Part shown: in pieces, positions 8,484 through 16,827 of the stretch
How the letters are laid out: every line of letters begins with the position of its first letter
Position numbering within the stretch: position 1 is the stretch's first letter
Assembly: GCA_937916405.1 (NCBI GenBank)
Contig: CALFUF010000120.1
Span: forward strand, 1-17,074
Direction: 5' to 3'
Source: an uncultured Prevotella sp.
GTDB taxonomy: Bacteria > Bacteroidota > Bacteroidia > Bacteroidales > Bacteroidaceae
DNA length: 17,074 nt
Translations under genes and position numbers: made by a program
Notes under the pieces: generated by a model
What the model saw: the letters and a program-made list of their open reading frames with translations, nothing else
What the model was told of the DNA's origin: nothing
The model's database searches: none

Positions 8484-9890
8484 TTACCAGTTGTCAGTTC
8501 GGAAAGAGGACACAGGAAGACCGTCGTGCATCAGGTCACCGTCAGCCCAGTCTTTAAAGGCATAACGGATGGCGACAGGTTGCTTGACGGCATCACAGAT
8601 GACATAAACACGATTGCGTGACACCCATACCTTGGTGGCTGGATGGAACACCTTATCCGCACCTGCCACCTCGAAGTTGTTCGACGTGGTGCCATGCTCA
8701 AAGTACACCCATTCCTTGGAACGGTCGAAGGCGATGACGGCAGTATCCTTCTCGAAAGTCACTTCCTTATAGGTGGCAAACTCAGGTAGTCCCTTCATAT
8801 CGTAGGTGTTGGCAAGGGCGAGAAGGGCAAGTCGCTCACCAGCCTGACGTTTCTTACGGGGATGAATACCATACTCCAAACCAGCATCCATCAGTACTGC
8901 CATGCGGGCATTGGGTATCATGGTCTCTGCCTTTGCCTGCTGCTCACGCAGATACTGACTGTCTTTCCAATCAATCAAAGAGTAGTCGTAAGGGGCTATC
9001 TGACAGTAATAAAATGGGAAGTCACCTTGTTTCCACTCACTGCGCCAACCCTCTACCATCGTTTTCAACAGGGGAGCATAGTAGTCGTAACGGGGTACAT
9101 TATCTTCTCCCTGATACCAGATAGCACCTTTCATGGTGTAGCCGATGAGGGGGTACAACTGTCCGTTATAGAGAGCGGTAGGACAGCGTTGCTGGAGTTT
9201 CGAGACATCTCCTACCGTGATGGTCTGTTGTACTTTCGGGAAGGCACGCAACCAGTCGGCTTTCATCCAAGCCTCACAGGCAGAACCGCCCCATGCCGTC
9301 ACGATCAATCCGATAGGAACGTCCAAAGTCGAACGAAGTGCACGACCGAAATAGTAGGCTGTTGCCGAGAAGTCACGGACACTGGCACTGTTTGCCTCGC
9401 TCCATTGTCCTGTCACATCGTAGACAGGTGTCAGGGAAACATGGCGCTTGACGGTGAATAGTCGCAGCTGGGAGTCTTTACAACGCAACAACTCCTCTGT
9501 CGTTCCCTCGACAGGTTGTTGCTTGAATCCTTTCATCTGCATCTCCATATTCGACTGTCCCGCACAGATCCATACCTCGCCGATAAGGATATTATGCAGG
9601 GTAAGTGGCTTACCGTCGTTGAAGGTAATCTCATACGGTCCACCAGCCTGAGGTGTCTGAATCTTCACCTCAAACCGTCCGTTCTTGTCTGTCTTTACCT
9701 GATAACTCTTCTGATTCCATGAGGTTGTGATCTTCACTGTCTTACCTTTATCGGCTGTTCCCCATAGGTTGCACTCCGTTTGCTGTTGCAACACCATGTT
9801 GTCGCTGAAGAAACGAGGGAGTTTTACCTCGGCAAAGGAAGTGCTGAGGGATAACAAACACGTGAACAAAAAGAATGTGATGCGTCTCAT
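8484..9890 (-). CDS. Sialate O-acetylesterase-family carbohydrate esterase
   Basis: A 468-residue secreted esterase of the SASA (sialic-acid-specific acetylesterase, SGNH-like) family. It has a signal peptide (MRRITFFLFTCLLSLSTSFA, 1-20), an N-terminal beta-sandwich beginning with LPRFFSDNMVLQQ (24-36), and the catalytic block GQSNMEMQ (111-118) with Ser113 as nucleophile. WYQGEDN (258-264) and DAGLEYGIHP (335-344), with His343, complete the expected active-site motifs. The C-terminal tail ending GLPVSSFRT is typical. Despite the name, Bacteroidetes members often deacetylate plant polysaccharides. Lying between two rhamnosidases, this one more plausibly removes O-acetyl groups from a pectic or other rhamnose-containing glycan (inference). 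Four bases separate it from the GH106 stop and five from the GH78 start, so co-transcription is very likely. Confidence 0.9.
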   Translation of the reverse strand: MRRITFFLFTCLLSLSTSFAEVKLPRFFSDNMVLQQQTECNLWGTADKGKTVKITTSWNQKSYQVKTDKNGRFEVKIQTPQAGGPYEITFNDGKPLTLHNILIGEVWICAGQSNMEMQMKGFKQQPVEGTTEELLRCKDSQLRLFTVKRHVSLTPVYDVTGQWSEANSASVRDFSATAYYFGRALRSTLDVPIGLIVTAWGGSACEAWMKADWLRAFPKVQQTITVGDVSKLQQRCPTALYNGQLYPLIGYTMKGAIWYQGEDNVPRYDYYAPLLKTMVEGWRSEWKQGDFPFYYCQIAPYDYSLIDWKDSQYLREQQAKAETMIPNARMAVLMDAGLEYGIHPRKKRQAGERLALLALANTYDMKGLPEFATYKEVTFEKDTAVIAFDRSKEWVYFEHGTTSNNFEVAGADKVFHPATKVWVSRNRVYVICDAVKQPVAIRYAFKDWADGDLMHDGLPVSSFRTDNW

Positions 9891-9894
9891 ATCA

Positions 9895-12800
9895 TTATTT
9901 TATTATTAATTCGGGTTGTGCTAACAGACCGGCAGGCAACAGGTTGTCACCCTTCGTGCGGTATTTGGCATTGGTCCAGATACCCTCATAGGGCGCCTTG
10001 CCTTGGTCCATACCACGCAGGGCGTTGTGCCAAGTATTTACCACTTCTATCTCCAAGGTGTTCTTACCTTTCTTCAAAGCCTTGGTTACCTCCACCTCAT
10101 AAGGTGCAGTCCAAGCAATACCGCAGTCGATACCATTCACCCATACATGGGCAATGTCCTTCACAGCAGGGAATACCAGCCATGCACGCCCTTTGGGTAG
10201 TCTCTTCTGCTTGAAAGTCGTGGTATACAAAGCATGACCACTGAAATAGCGGATTCTGTCATCTGGATGCTGACTCCAGTCAAACAACTGTTGGTTGTCG
10301 AGGGTGATATTACTTTCTTTGAAGGTGATACGATAGGAGTCTCCAAATGTTCCACCCCATGGAACATTTTGTTCCACCCCATGGAACACTTTGTTCCACC
10401 CCATGGAACACTTTGTTCCACCCCATGGAACAAACAGGGACCCAAAAGCTGGCATGGTGAAGGTTACTTTCGTCCTGCCGTTCTCCTCCGTATAATCGAC
10501 CGCTGTTACCTCATCTGTGACGGGATTATAGATATACGGAATGCGTCCAGTACAGCGGAAAGACGCTGTTATTTCCCGTTCTTTATCTTCTTGGTTGGCG
10601 AGGAAATAAATATCTTGGTCGTCAGTGACTCGATGGGTATAGGCGATTCCTTCTGGTAGGATAACATCAGGCTCCACCCCCTCAAGGGTCTCGGCATGGT
10701 ACGGTTTATCGATAATCAGGACACTTTGTTGTCGTAATTGTTCAATCCGCTTCTGTACCTCTTGAGAGACGATGCAGCCTTCTGGGATGACCAGCGCCTT
10801 GTAATGGAAAGGTCGTGTCAGCAATGCGTCTTTGTTCATGGAGTCATACTGGTAACCATGCAATGGGTTAATCCAGTCTTTCAAGTCTATAATACCAGCA
10901 GAATGGCGCACGCCCACAGGACTTTCCTCCATCGGACAACCCACATTTGCAAGACGCTTTTGTTCGGAAGCGACACGCTCTGGACCGAAAAGTCCTGGTA
11001 GCATTGGCACGAGTCGGTCTGGTGTCAGTGCTCGTGAGGGTATTTCCTCCCCCGTATAGACTGCGATATCCACCACGGGTGTACCTTTCTGCAGCAAGGT
11101 CTGGCAACGGGTGATATAGTCAACCATTGCTTTTGCCTCAGGGAACCACGTCTGGTCGCGCTGGAAGAAGAGTCCGATGCCGTCAAGGGTCATACCTGGT
11201 TTCTTGTCCACCCACGGGTTATGGGTATTGACATGGAAGAACAAACGGTTCATACCCAAGGCGAAGTTACGGTCGAGTAGGGGCTTGATACTTGCGGGAG
11301 TCTCGTCCCATACCCCACGTACCTCTGTGAATCCCTCAGCCTGAACGATTTGCTTGCCATAGACATGTGCGCCACTGATGGCATCCAGCATGTCGTTAGG
11401 CTTGTCGTGGGTAGGAGAGTTCAGCCAGTATTCGCCCATCGGCACATCCACATATTTGTAGTGTTCCATACCATCAGAGACCATGGTGGGAGCCACACTC
11501 TCTGAGGAGAGTTGTACACCATAGTCTTTTGCTTTCTGCGCGACAGTGACGAAGAATATCTCGTTGACAAGTTCATTGATCGTCTTGCGAATGTCTCTCA
11601 GCGTCTCATCACCCCCTTTCATGGGGACACCAGCATAGATGGGTAAGAGGGGGATGATGTCATATCCTCTGCGACGCTGGAACTCCTGGGCGAAATTCTT
11701 GCTCCAGTTCTGCGAGCCACACTCCCAAGAGTCGACATGCAGGTATTGGATTGCCTGATGGTTGGGACGGTTCATGAAGAGTCCGAACCAGTGATCCACC
11801 TGTTTCTCCACCGCTTCCTTTGAGAACTTGTCGCACTCCAGTCCCTTGGCACCACCAGCAGTCGCATTGGTATGACCAGTAGAGGTGTGTCCCATTCGCA
11901 GGATTCGCCACATACCTTTGGGTAAGTCGATCTCCACCATGTCACCATCCATCTTGGTATTGATGATGTCCTGTGGGCGGAGATAGTCGTCGGCAGACAG
12001 TTCTTCCTTGGAAGTATCGGGAGCGATGCGCCATACATAACCAGCCTTCCCCTCCCAATTGTCAATGAGGTACCAACTGCCGAACTTGATATTCCTCAGT
12101 CTGAGAACGGGTTTCCATTTGGCGGCATCCAGATCCTCAGCACCAGGCTCAGTCCCTTCTGGTGTCCATTCAAAACGGAAAAACTTGGCACGGGTGGGGG
12201 GAATACTGAATGTCGTATTGAAACCCGTGTTCTGCCATCCCTGTCGAGGGGGCGTGAGCTGTTTGACAGCATAGAAAACGACTCCGTCATCAGAGGCTTT
12301 GACACTCAGTCGCTGGCATTGGAAATTCGTACCAGAGGGCTCTATCTCAATATTCCGCACTAGTGTCGAACGGTCGAATTCATACTGTATCCAACAGGGA
12401 GTATCAGCACAATAGACACCTTTCGCATTGATGGTTACCTCTGGGGAATAGGAAACCTTAGGAGCACGGGGTCTGTCTTGCTTGACAGGTATCGCATACA
12501 CAGCGATATCCTCATAGTAGTTCTCGTAATGTTGAGGCTTGGACATACGGAAATGATGGAAGCCTCCATCCATGATCGTATCGCAGAAAACAATTTTCTG
12601 CATCGACTCCTCGGGTTTGATCCAAGGTCCGCCAGCCAGTGCAAAGCCGTCACAGACATGAATACCCATTCCCAAACCGAGGGAATCAGCCTGCACAAGG
12701 GCTAAGTCGACCATCTTCCAGAAGTTGTCACTCAGCGCATCAGCGGTACCTTCATACTCTGGACGCTCCACAGCCCCTCGTATCGGCATCAGATAACAGC

Positions 12801-12963
12801 CTCCCAGTCCCACGTCTTTCATAGCCTGCAGGTCAGCCTTGATACCTTGTTCTGATACGGCTCCATACATCCAGTACCAGAAAGTCCAGGGCTTGGTGGT
12901 GTCTTTTCCTTGCGCTGACAGTGCAAGGAACAAAACTATAACTGAGAGGATGGTCTTTTTCAT
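9895..12963 (-). CDS. GH106 alpha-L-rhamnosidase-like glycoside hydrolase
   Basis: A 1022-residue secreted protein with a signal peptide (residues 1-19). The opening KPWTFWYWMYGAVSEQGI (24-41) followed by DLQAMKDVGLGGCYLMPI (44-61) is the GH106 signature at the start of the (beta/alpha)8 barrel. HVDSWECGSQNW (409-420) and QAEGFTEVRG (541-550) contain conserved glutamates (Glu414 and Glu543) that are candidate catalytic residues. The C-terminus (about 873-1022) is a galactose-binding-like beta-sandwich with WVNGIDCGIAWTAPYEV. GH106 enzymes cleave alpha-L-rhamnosides, including those in rhamnogalacturonans; family members of this branch are not all characterised. Oddity: residues about 845-872 are encoded by an 85-bp array of 22-bp repeats translated successively in different frames, placed just before the C-terminal domain. 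The start codon overlaps the GH2 stop by 4 bp (ATGA). Confidence 0.88.
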   Translation of the reverse strand: MKKTILSVIVLFLALSAQGKDTTKPWTFWYWMYGAVSEQGIKADLQAMKDVGLGGCYLMPIRGAVERPEYEGTADALSDNFWKMVDLALVQADSLGLGMGIHVCDGFALAGGPWIKPEESMQKIVFCDTIMDGGFHHFRMSKPQHYENYYEDIAVYAIPVKQDRPRAPKVSYSPEVTINAKGVYCADTPCWIQYEFDRSTLVRNIEIEPSGTNFQCQRLSVKASDDGVVFYAVKQLTPPRQGWQNTGFNTTFSIPPTRAKFFRFEWTPEGTEPGAEDLDAAKWKPVLRLRNIKFGSWYLIDNWEGKAGYVWRIAPDTSKEELSADDYLRPQDIINTKMDGDMVEIDLPKGMWRILRMGHTSTGHTNATAGGAKGLECDKFSKEAVEKQVDHWFGLFMNRPNHQAIQYLHVDSWECGSQNWSKNFAQEFQRRRGYDIIPLLPIYAGVPMKGGDETLRDIRKTINELVNEIFFVTVAQKAKDYGVQLSSESVAPTMVSDGMEHYKYVDVPMGEYWLNSPTHDKPNDMLDAISGAHVYGKQIVQAEGFTEVRGVWDETPASIKPLLDRNFALGMNRLFFHVNTHNPWVDKKPGMTLDGIGLFFQRDQTWFPEAKAMVDYITRCQTLLQKGTPVVDIAVYTGEEIPSRALTPDRLVPMLPGLFGPERVASEQKRLANVGCPMEESPVGVRHSAGIIDLKDWINPLHGYQYDSMNKDALLTRPFHYKALVIPEGCIVSQEVQKRIEQLRQQSVLIIDKPYHAETLEGVEPDVILPEGIAYTHRVTDDQDIYFLANQEDKEREITASFRCTGRIPYIYNPVTDEVTAVDYTEENGRTKVTFTMPAFGSLFVPWGGTKCSMGWNKVFHGVEQNVPWGGTFGDSYRITFKESNITLDNQQLFDWSQHPDDRIRYFSGHALYTTTFKQKRLPKGRAWLVFPAVKDIAHVWVNGIDCGIAWTAPYEVEVTKALKKGKNTLEIEVVNTWHNALRGMDQGKAPYEGIWTNAKYRTKGDNLLPAGLLAQPELIIK
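10348..10432 (-). repeat. Four-copy 22-bp palindromic repeat array inside the GH106 gene
   Basis: Four identical copies of the 19-bp sequence TGTTCCACCCCATGGAACA (+ strand) start at 10348, 10370, 10392 and 10414. They are separated by the 3-nt spacers TTT, CTT and CTT. Each copy is a perfect inverted repeat, with 7-bp arms TGTTCCA/TGGAACA and a 5-nt centre, so each could form a hairpin in the operon mRNA. Because 22 is not divisible by three, successive copies are read in different frames, giving VPWGGT, CSMGWN and FHGVEQ and then VPWGGT again. I find no stop codon in the unit in any of the six frames. Gain or loss of one or two copies would shift the frame of the last 150 or so codons. Confidence 0.93.
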
Positions 12964-15776
12964 TCGAATTGGAGAATTACATTGATGGAGCCTTTGCCTT
13001 GTGACCAGTAGGGTTGTGCGGAAGGACCATTCAGGTCTGTCGTGTTCACCTTGTTGCGTACGGCAGGAATCACCTTCAGTAAAGCGATGCCAGTCTCTGG
13101 TAATGTGTAGAGCAGATGGTCACGACCGTCACGTGGGGTATAGACTCCCACATAACAATAACTGGGGTGTAAGATTCCAATCTTACCTTCTGTTGTCTCT
13201 ATCTGCATCCAATCGACATCAGCGAAATAGCCTTTAAACTCAGGATACTCGAAAGACTCCCCTGGGATAGGGTCGTTATAGGTTGTCTGCCAATACCCGT
13301 ATTGCGGACCTTCCAAGCGGTTCTGCCATACACGGTAGGGACCACGTCCTACCCATTGCTTGCTCTTTACCTGTTGTTCAGGATAGTCAAAGCAAACACC
13401 CATCAGATCAACGACACCGTTGAAGTTATAGTAAGCCTCCATCATGACAGTACCGTCTGTGTGGAAGTCCCAACGTACTAATTCCAATGAGCCGTGACGA
13501 TAGTTTGCTGAAAGCACACCACCATCGAAATCGAAACCAGTAAAGCAACCTTGGTCAGCATATTCTGTGTATTCAGCCTTCTTACTGAAGGCTTCCTTGT
13601 CATCGTGGTTATAAAAGCCATCTTGGCTGCGATCACTTCGCTTGGCAGCCACAAAACGAGGACCATGATTCAGTTTCATGCTCTTGTTGCCTATTGTTAC
13701 CTGCTGCAAACTTCCGTCTTTTTTAGAGAACGAATAAGTACGACCTGCCGCACTTATGGTCACATGGTCGGCAGTTTCGTTCTTAACGACACTGTTGAAG
13801 TCAGTTGGATGCTCGGTAACATACGATGAAGTTTTGAAATTCCACGTATAAATATCCTCCCCATGGGGATCGGTAGCTGTTATTTGTAATGCGCTTCCAC
13901 TACCTTTCGGCAAATCAATGGTTTTCGAAGCAAATGGCTCTACACTGCCTACACTTAGTATTCCTTGGCTTAAAGTCTTTACGGAAGACTGTCCATAAGC
14001 GGGCATCTGAAGATATTTATAGGTAAACTTGCAGTCTTTTAAATCAGTAAAGTTATAGTGGTTACTGATGACTAACTGTGCGTTGTCAATGACTATCTCT
14101 ACGGGGCTCCATACCTCACGGATGGTATAGAACGAGCCTTCCTTCTCCATGTGTGGTCCTACGATACCGTCAGAACCGAAGTTACCCATGCAGTCCACGA
14201 TGTTGTTCATATCCGTACGTACCACACCTTGGTCCATCAGGTCCCACAGGAAACCACCTGCACAACGGGGATTCGACATCATCAGTTTCCAATAGTCTGC
14301 CAGTCCGGCACCATGTCCACCATCATACAGACCATGCAGGAACTCCGTAGGCATGAAGATTTCCTTCTGTCGCATATACTCTGCCGTCTCTCCCCATGAG
14401 CGATAGTGCTTGGTCTCGAATCCGTTGCGGTTTGCCCAAGGATAGAGTACCACACGCTGTTGTGGGTCAAACTTGGCAAAGTAAGGCTCTAACTCATAGT
14501 TGAAGCCTCCCTCGTTACCATTGCTCCAGAAGATAATGCTGGGGTGGTTGACATCACGGGTCACCATCTCCTCTACTAGTTTGGAACCGACGATGGTCTC
14601 ATGTGCCCAATGCCAACCAGGAAGTTCACACTCTACATAAAGTCCTAATGAATCGCAGGCATCCAAGAACTCAGGGTCTGCGGGATAATGGGAGAGACGA
14701 ACGGCATTCATATTCATCGACTTGATGAGCTTCACATCCTCGATATTCTTCGCCTTTGACAGCGTGCGACCAGTCTCTGGACGGAAGGAATGGCGGTTGG
14801 CGCCCTTCACGATGACTTTCTTACCATTGATGAAGAGACCGTCCTCCTTGTCACCTGCATATTGATGACGATACTCGATGGTGCGGAAACCGAACTTCTG
14901 ACGCTCGATATGTAAAGTCTTTCCTTGTGCGTCTTTCAGTGTGAACACGGCAGTATATAGATGAGGCTGCTCGGCATTCCAAAGTAATGGGTTCTTTACC
15001 ACGAAATCAACCAGAGCCTTGTCACTGGCAACTGGCAAGTCATTGCTTTGTGCCACCTTCGTCCCGTTTGCGTCTGTGACACTGACACTTACAGAACCGC
15101 CTGGCAAAGAACGATTCAAAAAGACATCCGCCATAAACCGTCCATCAGCCTTGGCATTAATAGCTACCCGATGAATGTTCTGGGCAGGTTTGGAAATGAC
15201 AAAGACAGGACGCCAGATACCTCCGAAGTTCCAATAGTCAGCGCGACGCTCTGCGAGATTCACCTGTGGGTTAGCACTCTCTTTCGAGACTTCTACTTCC
15301 AGGCGGTTCTTCTTGGAACCGAAGAAAACACGGTCAGAGACATCGATGGTATGGCGGGTGAAGCCTCCCTGATAGAGACCGTTTCCAGCCTTACGTCCGT
15401 TAATGGTTACCTGGGCATCCGTAAATACCGCCTCGAATACGAGAAAGATTTGTCTTCCTGCCCATGACTGAGGCAAAGAGAACTCTGTCTTATACAGTCC
15501 CTTCTCGTCAGCGATTCCCTCTGGAGTCGCCTTACCGTAGAAGCGCATGCCATATTGATAAGTGCCGAAACCTTGCAGTTCCCAGCATGAAGGCACTCCT
15601 ATCTTGGTCCATTCACCACTGCGTCGTCCGTCAGTACATTTGAAGTCCCATTGTACCATATCGTCGCATCCAGTACCACTGAGGTACTGTCGATGTGTGT
15701 TCACGTCACATGATTGTGCCCATGCCCAGAGATAACTCATGGTCAATAGTCCTATCGTCCATATCTTCTTTCTCAT
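12960..15776 (-). CDS. GH2 beta-galactosidase-like glycoside hydrolase
   Basis: A 938-residue secreted protein and the first gene of the operon. It has a signal peptide (about 1-21, LLTMSYLWAWAQ), a GH2 sugar-binding jelly roll (about 30-195; PSCWELQGFG at 62-71), an immunoglobulin-like domain (about 197-300), a TIM barrel (about 305-560) and a LacZ-type C-terminal beta-sandwich with WVGRGPYRVWQNRLEGPQYG (808-827). In the barrel, KGANRHSF (324-331), LSHYP (361-365), SNGNEGG (418-424; Glu422 candidate acid/base) and PTEFLHG (476-482; Glu478 candidate nucleophile) match the retaining GH2 mechanism. The LacZ-like C-terminus favours beta-galactosidase, but GH2 also includes glucuronidases and other exo-enzymes, so specificity is not settled. 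The stop overlaps the GH106 start by four bases. The start codon at 15776 faces the divergent aldolase gene across 115 bp. Confidence 0.9.
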   Translation of the reverse strand: MRKKIWTIGLLTMSYLWAWAQSCDVNTHRQYLSGTGCDDMVQWDFKCTDGRRSGEWTKIGVPSCWELQGFGTYQYGMRFYGKATPEGIADEKGLYKTEFSLPQSWAGRQIFLVFEAVFTDAQVTINGRKAGNGLYQGGFTRHTIDVSDRVFFGSKKNRLEVEVSKESANPQVNLAERRADYWNFGGIWRPVFVISKPAQNIHRVAINAKADGRFMADVFLNRSLPGGSVSVSVTDANGTKVAQSNDLPVASDKALVDFVVKNPLLWNAEQPHLYTAVFTLKDAQGKTLHIERQKFGFRTIEYRHQYAGDKEDGLFINGKKVIVKGANRHSFRPETGRTLSKAKNIEDVKLIKSMNMNAVRLSHYPADPEFLDACDSLGLYVECELPGWHWAHETIVGSKLVEEMVTRDVNHPSIIFWSNGNEGGFNYELEPYFAKFDPQQRVVLYPWANRNGFETKHYRSWGETAEYMRQKEIFMPTEFLHGLYDGGHGAGLADYWKLMMSNPRCAGGFLWDLMDQGVVRTDMNNIVDCMGNFGSDGIVGPHMEKEGSFYTIREVWSPVEIVIDNAQLVISNHYNFTDLKDCKFTYKYLQMPAYGQSSVKTLSQGILSVGSVEPFASKTIDLPKGSGSALQITATDPHGEDIYTWNFKTSSYVTEHPTDFNSVVKNETADHVTISAAGRTYSFSKKDGSLQQVTIGNKSMKLNHGPRFVAAKRSDRSQDGFYNHDDKEAFSKKAEYTEYADQGCFTGFDFDGGVLSANYRHGSLELVRWDFHTDGTVMMEAYYNFNGVVDLMGVCFDYPEQQVKSKQWVGRGPYRVWQNRLEGPQYGYWQTTYNDPIPGESFEYPEFKGYFADVDWMQIETTEGKIGILHPSYCYVGVYTPRDGRDHLLYTLPETGIALLKVIPAVRNKVNTTDLNGPSAQPYWSQGKGSINVILQFE

Positions 15777-15891
15777 ATACTATACCTTATTTATATATTA
15801 TAAGGACTCTTTCGTGGCGGTTTTGTACCCCCTGACTCGTTACAAATCGGAGTCTTTGTCGTCTTATTAGAAAACCAAACGAAAAAAGATT
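15777..15891. promoter_or_regulatory. Divergent intergenic region with presumed promoters for both units
   Basis: This 115-bp region separates the GH2-led operon from the divergent aldolase gene and must hold the promoters for both unless upstream transcription reads in. I could not find a convincing Bacteroidetes -33/-7 pair (TTTG / TAnnTTTG) on either strand. A TATAAT occurs on the minus strand within the AT-rich stretch near 15786-15804, without a matching -35. The leader just before the aldolase ATG is A-rich with no Shine-Dalgarno, as is usual in Bacteroidetes. Confidence 0.6.
15834..15854. promoter_or_regulatory. Possible operator: inverted repeat GACTC-N11-GAGTC
   Basis: A 21-bp imperfect dyad lies near the middle of the divergent region: arms GACTC (15834-15838) and GAGTC (15850-15854) around an 11-nt centre. 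A second, AT-rich dyad, CTTAT-N9-ATAAG, lies at 15786-15804, close to the GH2 start. Five-base arms can arise by chance. Their position between two divergent sugar-related units makes a shared regulator site possible, but no regulator gene is visible in the window. Confidence 0.25.
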
Positions 15892-16824
15892 ATGATACAG
15901 AACAAACCACTTAGCGGAATCATTCCGCCCCTAGTAACTCCTTTAAAAGATAATGAGACACTTGACATTGAGAGTCTTGAACGACTGATAGAGCATCTGA
16001 TTGCAGGTGGTGTACACGGGCTCTTCATTCTAGGTACCACAGGTGAGGAACAGAGTCTGAGCTATGACGTACGCAAACAGATGATCAAAGAGGCATGTCG
16101 TATTAATAAAGGACGACTGCCACTGCTCGCATGTATCACTGATACCAGTATCGTGGAGAGTATCAAACTCGCCAAGGTCGCTGCCGACTGCGGGGCTGGC
16201 GGTGTCGTTTCTGCTCCCCCTTATTACTTTGCCACAGGACAACCCGAGCTGGCTCAGTTCTATGAGGAGCTGGTACCACAACTGCCACTTCCTGTATTCC
16301 TCTATAATATGCCGTCCCATGTGAAAGTAAGTTTTGCGCCAGATACCGTACGTCGTATTGCCCAGAACCCGCATGTGATCGGTTTTAAGGACTCCAGTGC
16401 GAATGCGGTTTATTTCCAATCGGTGATGTATAAGATGCAGGAACGTCCCGACTTTGCGATGCTTGTGGGTCCAGAGGAGATCACGGGTGAGTGTGTCTTA
16501 CTGGGTGCTCATGGCGGTATCAATGGTGGAGCGAATATGTTCCCGGAACTGTATGTGGCAATGTATGATGCGGCACGTGCTGGTGATTTGGCTCATGTCC
16601 GTCAGTTACAGCAGTTTATCATGCAGATATCGACAAGTATCTATACGGTAGGCAAGCATGGCTCCAGCTATCTGAAAGGACTGAAATGCGCCCTCTCATT
16701 GTTGGGCATCATCAATGACGACTTCGTAGCCTCACCTTTCTATAAGTTTAATGAGCCAGAGCGTGAGAAGATTCGTCAGGCACTTGCTGCCCTTCCTATC
16801 GAGAATGGTAAGCTGAAGATATAG
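15892..16824 (+). CDS. DapA/NanA-family aldolase (dihydrodipicolinate synthase-like)
   Basis: A 310-residue cytosolic class I aldolase of the DHDPS/N-acetylneuraminate lyase superfamily, of typical length. PPLVTPL (12-18), GTTGE (48-52; the pyruvate-carboxylate-binding motif), YNMP (138-141; Tyr138) and IGFKDSS (163-169; Lys166, the Schiff-base lysine) are all present, so the enzyme should be active on a pyruvate-type (2-keto acid) substrate. True DapA acts in lysine synthesis. Here the next gene, 3 nt downstream, is a sugar-type sodium symporter and the divergent neighbours are glycosidases, so a catabolic aldolase for a 2-keto-3-deoxy sugar acid is more likely (inference). Candidates include 2-keto-3-deoxy-gluconate or -rhamnonate, sialic acid, and the 3-deoxy-ulosonic acids of rhamnogalacturonan II. 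The sequence alone does not distinguish these. Confidence 0.88.
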   Translation: MIQNKPLSGIIPPLVTPLKDNETLDIESLERLIEHLIAGGVHGLFILGTTGEEQSLSYDVRKQMIKEACRINKGRLPLLACITDTSIVESIKLAKVAADCGAGGVVSAPPYYFATGQPELAQFYEELVPQLPLPVFLYNMPSHVKVSFAPDTVRRIAQNPHVIGFKDSSANAVYFQSVMYKMQERPDFAMLVGPEEITGECVLLGAHGGINGGANMFPELYVAMYDAARAGDLAHVRQLQQFIMQISTSIYTVGKHGSSYLKGLKCALSLLGIINDDFVASPFYKFNEPEREKIRQALAALPIENGKLKI

Positions 16825-16827
16825 CCT

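Larger units (their letters stand above)
1286..15776 (-). other. Predicted five-gene operon
   Basis: Five minus-strand genes follow one another with a 4-bp ATGA overlap (GH2/GH106), a 4-nt gap (GH106/esterase), a 5-nt gap (esterase/GH78) and a 5-nt gap (GH78/methyltransferase fusion). No room is left for internal promoters or terminators between genes, so a single transcript of about 14.5 kb from the 15777-15891 region is expected. Four products are exported and the last is cytosolic. Confidence 0.85.

Noticed and set aside
8862..9461. A 199-codon + strand open frame opposite the esterase gene
   Set aside because: It is a shadow of the well-supported esterase on the other strand, with no domain signature.
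10348..10432. CRISPR array
   Set aside because: The spacers are only 3 nt long and the array lies inside an open coding sequence; this is a tandem palindromic repeat.
10234..10659. A 141-codon open frame on the + strand across the 22-bp repeats
   Set aside because: It lies wholly inside the GH106 gene and stays open partly because the repeat unit has no stop in any frame; its product shows no recognisable domain.
8484..16824. Sialic acid utilisation locus (acetylesterase plus NanA-like lyase plus symporter)
   Set aside because: No sialidase, epimerase or kinase is visible, and the co-transcribed enzymes are rhamnosidases and a GH2 enzyme. The SASA and DapA folds are shared by enzymes of plant-glycan breakdown.
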